A stretch of 64,000 bases of DNA. Origin: JAZNGX01 sp045576675 (GTDB lineage Bacteria > Bacillota > Clostridia > Monoglobales > Firm-18). Location of the stretch: the NCBI GenBank assembly GCA_045576675.1, contig JAZNGX010000176.1, positions 1-64,000 on the forward strand, given 5' to 3'. Below, one piece after another: positions 10,955 to 18,297 of the stretch (position 1 is its first letter; every line of letters begins with the position of its first letter). The notes under the pieces are model-generated. The model had not been told where the DNA came from. It was given only the letters and a program-made list of their open reading frames with translations, and made no database searches. The position numbers were made by a program, and so were the translations under genes.

Positions 10955-11800
10955 CTAAAACAATTTTTTCAAAGTCCTTTCCATATGGGACAAATCATAA
11001 AAACCGCACTTGTGTGCAATTTCTGTTTTTGAAAAGTTGGAATTATCAATCATTTCCAAAGCCTTTTTACAGCGGTAACCGTTTATGTACTCCATAGGTG
11101 TACACTCGCATAAATTACGAAATGTGCGAAGAAAGGTCGAGCGAGAAAGAAAAGCCTTTTTGCATAACGATTCAATAGTAATTTTATTATCGTAGTTTTG
11201 ATGTATATATTCAAGAACTTTAATAATTTCAATATTATATTTATTTAAAGCTTTTTCATCATTTTTTTGCATTTGATGGTAAAGCAAGCTCGACATCCAA
11301 TACAATACTTTCCATGCCGTGTGATTTTTTAAAGGCTGCAGCTCTTCTGTGTCAAACATTCCATTTTCTTCAATAATACTTAAATCTGATTTCAAGGTCA
11401 TAAGCTGACTGTACGAAAGATGCAAAAACAGCTTGTTTGAAAAACACTTACGCAAAAAAGGTTCTATTTCAACAAGATATATAAACCCCGGATAATTTGC
11501 AGATTCATTTTGATTATCAATTATAAATTTCTTTTGTAGTAAAATATGATAAACATCCAAATCCTCGGTGTCATAATATGCGTGAATTGCCATTGGCGGA
11601 ATCACAAAAACATCACCGGTTTTTACATTAAAACATACATTTTCTATTTGATGCTTGCCTCTTCCTTTTATAATGATATTCATCTCATAAAAATCATGAT
11701 TATGAGGTTCTATAGAGTAATCCTTATATAAAAATGCACGTACCATTTGTTTTTCATTTTTAAAATTTTGTTCCATATCACAGTGAAATTTAATATCCAT
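10955..11800 (-). CDS. AraC family regulator divergent from the glycyl radical enzyme
   Basis: A 281-residue AraC/XylS protein. The N-terminal cupin domain shows EPHNHDFYEMNIIIKG (metal or ligand histidines), then GDVFVIPPMAIHAYYD. The C-terminal 100 residues are the double helix-turn-helix: ITIESLCKKAFLSRSTFLRTF and FSKTEIAHKCGFYDLSHMERT. I prefer the ATG at 11800 because AGGGGTG lies six bases before it; a GTG two codons upstream is also in frame. It diverges from the glycyl radical enzyme operon across about 110 bases whose plus-strand promoter has a good -10 (11876-11881) and no clear -35, as expected for an activated promoter. Regulation of that operon is inferred. Confidence 0.88.
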   Translation of the reverse strand: MDIKFHCDMEQNFKNEKQMVRAFLYKDYSIEPHNHDFYEMNIIIKGRGKHQIENVCFNVKTGDVFVIPPMAIHAYYDTEDLDVYHILLQKKFIIDNQNESANYPGFIYLVEIEPFLRKCFSNKLFLHLSYSQLMTLKSDLSIIEENGMFDTEELQPLKNHTAWKVLYWMSSLLYHQMQKNDEKALNKYNIEIIKVLEYIHQNYDNKITIESLCKKAFLSRSTFLRTFRNLCECTPMEYINGYRCKKALEMIDNSNFSKTEIAHKCGFYDLSHMERTLKKLF

Positions 11801-11909
11801 TTTCACACCCCTATTTTGAAACTATTATACATAATTTTTCGGTTTTTGTACTATTTATAATACCACATTATATGTTATAATACAAGAAAAATATGAAAGA
11901 GGTTTTGTT

Positions 11910-14000
11910 ATGCATAGAATAAAAAATCTACGTTCACAGGCTTTGAACAACACAGTTCGCTATGATGAGTTTTTTTATAAATATTATAAATTCTATACAA
12001 ACAGCAAAAATACATCAAAAGAAGAAAAATATTCTGAGGCTTTTTATTTTGCATTTTCTAATTTGACACCTTTTATATCTGAAGACGAGCTTATCGTTGG
12101 AAAATGCGGATGCGGACTTTTACCTGCTGAGGAAGCAGAATGGAAAAACAAGTATATTAAAATTGCACAAGAAGCAAGCACCCGTGCAGGTGAGGGGCAG
12201 GATTCTCATTTGGCAATTGACTATGACCTTGTATTAAATTGCGGATTAAATGGGATTATTGAAAAAATTGACTATAACTTATCAATTTGTGATGAGGACA
12301 AGAAAACGTTTTATAAAACCTGCAAAAAATGTCTTGAAGCTGTAATAAAGCATTCTGAACGCCATGCTGATGCAGCAAAAGATATGGCAAAAAAAGCATC
12401 AAACGAGAATAGAAGAAAAGAGCTTGAAAAAATATCTGATATCTGCAGAAAAGTTCCCGCCAATCCGGCAGAAAGCTTTTATGAAGCAGTACAATCCGTA
12501 CACTTTATTACATATTGTTTATCGATGAATCCATTAAGATATTGTCATCAACAGTTCCAGCTGGGGCATCCTGACCGTTATTTGTTAAAGTATTATAAAA
12601 AAGATATACAAAACGGCAGCATCACAAAAGAATATGCACAGCTGCTCCTTGATTGCCTTGGAATACAAATAAACAACCGTGTACCAAATGGGCTTTCAAG
12701 CGGTTATATGGTAGGTGGACGTGACGAAAATGGTAACATTGTGGCAAATGAGCTTACAAATATGTGTATGCAGGTCATTGATGACATAAGGCTGGTTTAT
12801 CCTGCAGTCGGACTATGTTTCACAGACGGAATGGATGATATATATATTGAAAAAGCCTGTGAAATTTTATCTCACGGATGTTCGCACCCCGCAATATTCA
12901 ATGATGACATTATAACAAAAGGATTAATGTATTATGGCGTGCCTGAAAATGAAGCACATAATTACATCCACAGTACTTGTGTTGAAATTACTCCTGTAGC
13001 GTCTTCCAATGTATGGGTAGCCAGTCCGTATACGAATATGCCACAGATTTTACTGGAGCTTCTTGACAAAGAATATGTCAGCTTCGATGAACTGTTATCC
13101 GCTTTTTTCGCAAAGCTTGATGTAAAAATCAAATACAATTTTGAAAATGAAAATTCCAAGCGAAAAATCCGCTGTGAAAATTCAATTAACCCCCTGCTTT
13201 CTTGCTTTATTAATGATTGTCTTGCAAACGGAACAGACATTGAACAGGGCGGTGCAAGATACAACTGGATTATGCCTTCTTTCGTCGGAATGGCAAACCT
13301 AGTTGACTCATTATATGCACTGAAAAATATAGTATTCGAAAAAAAAGAGTTAAGCATCAAGGAATTTAAAACTATACTTGACAATAATTTTGAAGGAGAA
13401 GAACTTTTCAGACAGCGTTTATTAAACAGTATTCCAAAGTATGGTAATAACATTGATGAAATTGATTGCTTTTATAGTACAATAGCAGAACATATAACAT
13501 CAGAATGTAAAAAATATAACGGAGTACATTCAAACAGTTTGCTTATTCCAAGCGTATTTTGTTGGATAATGCACGAGCGTTTCGGGCAAGAAACCGGTGC
13601 CACCCCGGATGGTAGAAAATCAGGATTTCCGCTTGGTGACGGTTCAGGTCCGTGTCAGGGCAGAGAAGCAAATGGTCCTACAGCCTCTATACTGTCTTCA
13701 ACAAAGTGGGCTCATCACAAATTTATAGGCGGTGTTGCTGTCAATATGAAATTTTCAAAAAAATCCTTGGGGTTAAATTCACTTAATATAATGAAAAGCC
13801 TTATTAAAACTTTTCTTAAAAAAGGTGGATTTGAAATGCAAATTAATGTAACAGACAAAAGTACTTTGGAAAAAGCTGCAGTAAATCCTGAAATGTACAG
13901 TGACCTTGTTGTAAGAATCGGTGGATATAGTGATTATTTTGTGAAACTATCTCCCAAAATGCAGCAAGAGATAATTTTAAGAACGGAGCATAATATATAA
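11910..14000 (+). CDS. Glycyl radical enzyme (PFL/diol dehydratase superfamily), substrate unknown
   Basis: A 696-residue oxygen-sensitive radical enzyme. The glycyl radical loop is near the C-terminus, VVRIGGYSDYF, with Gly672 the likely radical site. The active-site cysteine is in HSTCVEITP (Cys357), and Glu359 two residues on matches the Cys-x-Glu pattern of the dehydratase/lyase-type members, not the Cys-Cys of pyruvate formate-lyase. Other family landmarks are ATPDGRKSGFPLGDGSGP and GREANGPTAS. At 696 residues it is shorter than most members (about 780-850). The stop codon directly abuts the ATG of its activase. Characterised relatives dehydrate glycerol or propanediol, cleave choline or dehydrate hydroxyproline; nothing visible decides among these, and it may be a new specificity. 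Confidence 0.9.
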   Translation: MHRIKNLRSQALNNTVRYDEFFYKYYKFYTNSKNTSKEEKYSEAFYFAFSNLTPFISEDELIVGKCGCGLLPAEEAEWKNKYIKIAQEASTRAGEGQDSHLAIDYDLVLNCGLNGIIEKIDYNLSICDEDKKTFYKTCKKCLEAVIKHSERHADAAKDMAKKASNENRRKELEKISDICRKVPANPAESFYEAVQSVHFITYCLSMNPLRYCHQQFQLGHPDRYLLKYYKKDIQNGSITKEYAQLLLDCLGIQINNRVPNGLSSGYMVGGRDENGNIVANELTNMCMQVIDDIRLVYPAVGLCFTDGMDDIYIEKACEILSHGCSHPAIFNDDIITKGLMYYGVPENEAHNYIHSTCVEITPVASSNVWVASPYTNMPQILLELLDKEYVSFDELLSAFFAKLDVKIKYNFENENSKRKIRCENSINPLLSCFINDCLANGTDIEQGGARYNWIMPSFVGMANLVDSLYALKNIVFEKKELSIKEFKTILDNNFEGEELFRQRLLNSIPKYGNNIDEIDCFYSTIAEHITSECKKYNGVHSNSLLIPSVFCWIMHERFGQETGATPDGRKSGFPLGDGSGPCQGREANGPTASILSSTKWAHHKFIGGVAVNMKFSKKSLGLNSLNIMKSLIKTFLKKGGFEMQINVTDKSTLEKAAVNPEMYSDLVVRIGGYSDYFVKLSPKMQQEIILRTEHNI

Positions 14001-14900
14001 ATGACCGGTAAGATATTTAACATTCAGCGTTTTTCAACAAATGACGGTCCGGGCATAAGAACTACTGTCTTTTTAAAAGGCTGTCCTCTTTCTTGCATAT
14101 GGTGTCATAACCCGGAATCACAATCAATTTATCCTGAGATTTTTTATGATGAAAGAAAATGCATGTATTGCAGAATGTGCGAAAAAATCTGCAAACATAA
14201 TCAACACATATTTGATTCAAGCAAACATATTTTTTTGCGTAACAACTGCGAAAAATGTATGGAATGTGTAGCGGAATGTCCTGCAGGGGCTTTTGAGATT
14301 TGCGGAAAAGAATCAACTGTTGATAAAATCATTTCTGAAGTTGTAAAAGATACAGAGTTTTATGAACAATCAGGCGGCGGTATTACGCTTTCCGGCGGTG
14401 AGCCTCTTATGCAATATGAGTTTTCTCTTGAAATATTGAAAAAAGCTAAAGAAAAAAGTATTCATACTGCAGTTGAAACAAGTGGATATTGCAATAGAAA
14501 TTTAAACAAAATAAGCAGATATGTCGATTTATGGTTATATGACATAAAACTGTTTTCAGAAAGTGAGCATATTAAATGTACAGGTGTTTCAAACAAAAAA
14601 ATACTTGATAATCTATATTTCCTCGACAACAATGGAGAAAAAATCATTTTACGATGCCCGATAATTCCTGAAATCAACAATACACAAGAGCATTTTGACA
14701 GAGTTGCCAATCTGGCAAACAACTTAAAAAATGTTAAAGCAATACATTTTGAGCCATACCATCCTATGGGGATTGATAAAGCAACCAACCTTGGAATAAC
14801 TAAAGTATATAAAAACAAAAATTTTCTGCAAAAAGAGGATATAAGCCTTTTTGCAAACAGCGTAAGAAATAAAACAAATATTGTTGTTGAAGTCTTATAA
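14001..14900 (+). CDS. Glycyl radical enzyme activating enzyme (radical SAM)
   Basis: A 299-residue activase that would use SAM to put the radical on the preceding enzyme. The radical SAM cluster motif CPLSCIWC (Cys28, Cys32, Cys35) follows GPGIRTTVFLKG. An inserted ferredoxin-like domain (about residues 50-100) with KCMYCRMCEKICKH and NCEKCMECVAECP supplies two further [4Fe-4S] clusters, typical for activases of the non-PFL glycyl radical enzymes. The SAM-binding GGE motif is SGGEPLM. The ATG directly follows the TAA of the enzyme gene, so translation is probably coupled. A terminator follows at 14906. Confidence 0.95.
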   Translation: MTGKIFNIQRFSTNDGPGIRTTVFLKGCPLSCIWCHNPESQSIYPEIFYDERKCMYCRMCEKICKHNQHIFDSSKHIFLRNNCEKCMECVAECPAGAFEICGKESTVDKIISEVVKDTEFYEQSGGGITLSGGEPLMQYEFSLEILKKAKEKSIHTAVETSGYCNRNLNKISRYVDLWLYDIKLFSESEHIKCTGVSNKKILDNLYFLDNNGEKIILRCPIIPEINNTQEHFDRVANLANNLKNVKAIHFEPYHPMGIDKATNLGITKVYKNKNFLQKEDISLFANSVRNKTNIVVEVL

Positions 14901-14905
14901 ATTAA

Positions 14906-14936
14906 GAAGAAGGCGGGTTATCCGCCTTCTTCCTTT
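14906..14936 (+). terminator. Terminator of the glycyl radical enzyme operon
   Basis: An 11-base perfect GC-rich stem, GAAGAAGGCGG (14906-14916) with CCGCCTTCTTC (14922-14932), loop GTTAT, followed by CTTT. It lies six bases after the activase stop codon. Confidence 0.9.
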
Positions 14937-15019
14937 GAATTTACTTTGAATTCTGTACCAATTTTATTTAATTAAAACACATTGCTTTATGCAGTCTGTG
15001 CATTTTATCCTAGCCAAAA

Positions 15020-15562
15020 TTATTCTTCCATTTGTTTTCCTAAAAACATTGATGCACTTTTTGCAAGCTTTTCTTCAGTATCCGAGAAAGTTATATCTCC
15101 ATCATTCAAAAATACTACTGCACCAATCGAGTCACCCTCTGATATAATCGGCTGAATTACACCTGCATTATATTTATCCGTTCCGTCAACCACACTCATA
15201 TTTTTTGTTACACCGTTTTTAACAACAAAAGCGGTTTTTTCTTCCATTATTTTTTCTATGTCGTCGGATACTCTTTTGTCAAGAAACTCTTTTTTAGGTG
15301 CTCCCGAAACCGCAATTATGTTATCCTTGTCTGAAATACAAACAGGGCAACCTGCAGTTTTTGCCAAAGCCTCGGCATATTGCACAGCAAAATTGCCAAG
15401 CTCTCCAATCGGAGAATATTTCTTGAATATAACCTCACCATCTCTATTTGTAAATATTTCCAAAGGGTCGCCCTCACGAATTCGCATTGTACGTCTTATT
15501 TCTTTAGGTATGACAACACGTCCTAAGTCGTCTATTCTTCTTACAATTCCTGTTGCTTTCAT
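15020..15562 (-). CDS. spoVT: Stage V sporulation protein T
   Basis: A 180-residue forespore transcription factor modulating SigG-dependent genes. Residues 1-50 are the AbrB-type swapped-hairpin DNA-binding domain (MKATGIVRRIDDLGRVVIPK, then EIRRTMRIREGDPLEIF). The rest is a GAF-like domain. The start at 15562 is chosen because it has AAGGAG nine bases upstream and gives the family's exact N-terminus; an upstream in-frame extension of 39 codons has no such match. The preceding operon ends in a terminator, so spoVT has its own promoter; a CAATACTA sequence just upstream resembles a SigG -10, with an only moderate -35 partner. Strong evidence that the organism sporulates or descends from spore-formers. 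Confidence 0.96.
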   Translation of the reverse strand: MKATGIVRRIDDLGRVVIPKEIRRTMRIREGDPLEIFTNRDGEVIFKKYSPIGELGNFAVQYAEALAKTAGCPVCISDKDNIIAVSGAPKKEFLDKRVSDDIEKIMEEKTAFVVKNGVTKNMSVVDGTDKYNAGVIQPIISEGDSIGAVVFLNDGDITFSDTEEKLAKSASMFLGKQMEE

Positions 15563-15625
15563 ATTGTAAATGCTCCTTTTGTTTGAATTTACAGTAGTAT
15601 TGTGTGCAACTGAGGAATTTTTATG

Positions 15626-15663
15626 TAAAGAAAAAATTGGTACATTTATTAATGCACCAATTT
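15626..15663 (-). terminator. Terminator ending the leftward glycan operon
   Basis: On the minus strand arms AAATTGGTGCATT (15663-15651) and AATGTACCAATTT (15646-15634), one G-U pair, four-base loop, followed by TTTCTTTAC. It lies 13 bases after the stop of the DMT transporter gene and separates the locus from spoVT. Confidence 0.88.
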
Positions 15664-15675
15664 CAAAAGCACAAA

Positions 15676-16524
15676 TCAAATATTTAATAATACAACAGAT
15701 ACTATGCCTAATATAAAGCCTGCAAACTGTTTGTTCGTAAGTCTTTCTTTATAAAATACTCTCGAAACAACATATGTAACAATAATTCCGCCTGCAGAAA
15801 TTAGAGGAAACATTATAGAAACAGACATTCTTGCAGATAAAATCATAACAAACAGATTAACTGCTCCGTTCATCAGACCGCAGATTAGTCCGTAATGCCA
15901 ACCACATTTAATATAATTTACCATTTCTTTTCTTTCTTTAACAAAGCAAATAATCAAAAGTACAACGGCAGAAATCAAAAGTGCAATTATCATAAATTCG
16001 TTTTTGTATGCGCCGTCAAATCTTACCTGCTGTAAATTCTGAAATACCGAGCATAAGCCACCTGATACAAACGCTATTATTACACTTATTACCCATTTTA
16101 ACGATATTGTTGCATCATCACCTGTTTTGTTGATGAGAAACAAAGAAATCATCAGCAAAATAATTCCCGGAATAAATCCGATGCTCATAGACTCGTGTAG
16201 AAAAATCAGTCCGTAAACCGTTGGCAACATAAGCGAATATGATGAAATAAGGCTTGTTAACGAAACTGAACCACAAGCGATTGCAATAAAAATCGAAACA
16301 TTCGACAACGAAAAAACTGTTGCAAACAAAATCGAATATGGGATTATTTTTGCATCAAAGTACATATTTTTTGACGTAAGCACAAAGAAAAGCATCGATG
16401 CAACAGCAGTTAACACACCGAACAAATATACGCCGTCACCTTTTGTTTTTTCAGAATATGGTTTTTTTATAATGTTCTGACCTGCAACAAACAGTATTAT
16501 TGTTACCAGATATAAAGCATTCAT
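15676..16524 (-). CDS. EamA/DMT-superfamily transporter
   Basis: A 282-residue membrane protein with ten hydrophobic segments in two repeated halves, typical of the drug/metabolite transporter superfamily. The second half has VRFDGAYKNEFMIIALL and ends with VVSRVFYKERLTNKQFAGFILG, a pattern common to EamA proteins. GGGAGGAATTAA precedes the ATG. It is the last gene before a strong terminator and follows the TIM-barrel hydrolase by 19 bases, so it is probably co-expressed with the glycan locus. It may move a sugar or sugar acid; RhaT-type rhamnose transporters belong to the same superfamily, but specific similarity to RhaT cannot be judged here. Confidence 0.85.
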   Translation of the reverse strand: MNALYLVTIILFVAGQNIIKKPYSEKTKGDGVYLFGVLTAVASMLFFVLTSKNMYFDAKIIPYSILFATVFSLSNVSIFIAIACGSVSLTSLISSYSLMLPTVYGLIFLHESMSIGFIPGIILLMISLFLINKTGDDATISLKWVISVIIAFVSGGLCSVFQNLQQVRFDGAYKNEFMIIALLISAVVLLIICFVKERKEMVNYIKCGWHYGLICGLMNGAVNLFVMILSARMSVSIMFPLISAGGIIVTYVVSRVFYKERLTNKQFAGFILGIVSVVLLNI

Positions 16525-16543
16525 TTAATTCCTCCCAAAAGTA

Positions 16544-18226
16544 TTAACCCTTCCAGTTAGGATTAAATCCGCTTATATCGTTGCCGTCCAACATCAGTGT
16601 TCGATAATATGTAAGCAAATCGTCAACCTTTATATTGTCATTGTTAATACTTCTTATTGTGTTATATTCAGGCAAATTCCAAGCCAGATGATTTGTATTC
16701 CAGCAATGGAATTTTTTAACACCTGCATTTTGCATTTGTGCAACAACCTTTTTGTAATAATCAAGGGTCTGAGTGTTAGCCCACGGTAATACATTATATA
16801 CCTCAACTCCATATTTTTCAAGAGCAAGATATTCTTTTGCGTAACCCAAAACCTTTTCTACGTTTGTTGCAAAGTTTCTTTTTACAATTTCAGTATCTAA
16901 CGTTTTGGCGTTATACTTATCCATATCAATTGTGCCATCATCCTTAAGGCATCCGTCAAGGTCTTCGTATATTTCCATATCGTGCTGAGTGGCAGCATCA
17001 ATAAGACCAAGCCTTGCCCATTCTTCGACATCAAGACCAAGATGCTTTGATGTTGCAAGACCATAATCTGTAATTACGTTAAGCCTAATATTGCTACCGA
17101 TTAATTCTCTTACCCGTTTTACAAAGTCTGTCATAAATTCGCACCAAACACCATGCAATCTTTCATCTGAAACAGGCAAAGTAATCGGGTCAACATCAGG
17201 ATACAACTCCCTAAATCTGTCTATAACAGGCTGTTCAAATCCAATATGAATACCTCTTGTAAATATCAGTGAAATTCCGTCAAAACCACACTCAAGGCCT
17301 AATTTCAATGAATTGAGCATATAATCTCTTACCTCGGGATAAGCAAATGAACAAGCTTTTATTGTTCTGCCGTCACGGTTTTTACAATAATACTGCTTGT
17401 TATCAGCAAAGAAATTCTTACTGTAAAACGGAATTCCGCCACTTAATACAAAATTGGCAGGACTCATTCTGACCGATGAGTACATTTTCATTCCATATTT
17501 GTGTCCATATTCAACATATCTGGTCAAAAGCTTTTTCGGCTCAAAATTGTAACCATTCCATTTTTTGGGAAGAAAGCTTGAAAGCGGCACATAGCTGTCA
17601 TCTTGAATCTGATCTCCAAAAGGATATGTTTCAATATTGCAAATATCAACATTTGAATTTTTCAGTGCATATATCTTCATCAATGTGTCATCATAGGTTT
17701 TATATTCCTCTGTGATGAACGGGTCAATATCAATATGCCCCTGAACACATCTGTTTTTCTCGCCATTGTAAGCTTCTATTTCAGCCTCATCCATTTTTTC
17801 GCATCTTATCCATACCAGATTTGATGCAGGATTCCCGTTGGTTTCAGGCTTCCTGATAATAAGCCTTTGTCCAGTTAAATCAGCACTTTTCCAATAATAC
17901 TCCTGCATATATTCATAAGTCATCCACACCTTTGGATTACCCTGTGGCGGAGTTCTTAAGCCTGCAAAACATAAATCATCAGTAAGCTTTGCATAAGTAT
18001 AATGGTCAGTTCCAAAATCAATCTGACACAAGTAAATTCTGTGCCATCCCTCAAGATCAAGCTCAAGCTCAATATTTTCAGGTCGTGCTTCCTGAGCTGC
18101 CACCAACATTGTGCCGGTTCCAAGCTTTGTTTCATAAGACATACTACGCCATTTTGACAATTCAAATTTCTCTGATATGTTTTCTTTGTTCACGGCAATA
18201 GCCGGCAAGTCATAAAAAACACTCAT
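16544..18226 (-). CDS. Putative cytoplasmic TIM-barrel glycoside hydrolase
   Basis: A 560-residue protein without a signal peptide. Residues about 1-165 look beta-rich. From about 170 on the pattern is a (beta/alpha)8 barrel: DICNIETYPFGDQ, the sequence GHKYGMKMYSSVRMSPANF, AYPEVRDYMLNSLKLGLECG followed by FDGISLIFTRG, and NIRLNVITDYGLATSKHLG. These resemble the GHL10/family-10-like hydrolases rather than any well-studied family; I cannot assign catalytic glutamates with confidence. Start chosen at 18226 behind GGGGAGAG; 22 extra codons upstream lack a ribosome site. It would degrade imported oligosaccharides, if it is a hydrolase. Confidence 0.6.
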   Translation of the reverse strand: MSVFYDLPAIAVNKENISEKFELSKWRSMSYETKLGTGTMLVAAQEARPENIELELDLEGWHRIYLCQIDFGTDHYTYAKLTDDLCFAGLRTPPQGNPKVWMTYEYMQEYYWKSADLTGQRLIIRKPETNGNPASNLVWIRCEKMDEAEIEAYNGEKNRCVQGHIDIDPFITEEYKTYDDTLMKIYALKNSNVDICNIETYPFGDQIQDDSYVPLSSFLPKKWNGYNFEPKKLLTRYVEYGHKYGMKMYSSVRMSPANFVLSGGIPFYSKNFFADNKQYYCKNRDGRTIKACSFAYPEVRDYMLNSLKLGLECGFDGISLIFTRGIHIGFEQPVIDRFRELYPDVDPITLPVSDERLHGVWCEFMTDFVKRVRELIGSNIRLNVITDYGLATSKHLGLDVEEWARLGLIDAATQHDMEIYEDLDGCLKDDGTIDMDKYNAKTLDTEIVKRNFATNVEKVLGYAKEYLALEKYGVEVYNVLPWANTQTLDYYKKVVAQMQNAGVKKFHCWNTNHLAWNLPEYNTIRSINNDNIKVDDLLTYYRTLMLDGNDISGFNPNWKG

Positions 18227-18253
18227 ATAAATCTCTCCCCTGATAATATTAAC

Positions 18254-18290
18254 GGCTCTTTTGCGTGTATTAAACGCACGCAAAAGAACC
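18254..18290. other. Intercistronic hairpin after the 908-residue SLH gene
   Basis: Arms GGCTCTTTTGCGTG (18254-18267) and CACGCAAAAGAACC (18277-18290) pair over 14 bases with one wobble. It begins eight bases after the SLH gene's stop and has no T-run on the minus strand, so it is more likely an RNA-stability or processing structure than a full terminator. Confidence 0.65.
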
Positions 18291-18297
18291 ATTTGAA

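Noticed and set aside
12962..13453. 163-residue open frame antisense to the glycyl radical enzyme
   Set aside because: Low-complexity, Ser/Leu/Phe-rich shadow of a strongly conserved gene; no ribosome site.
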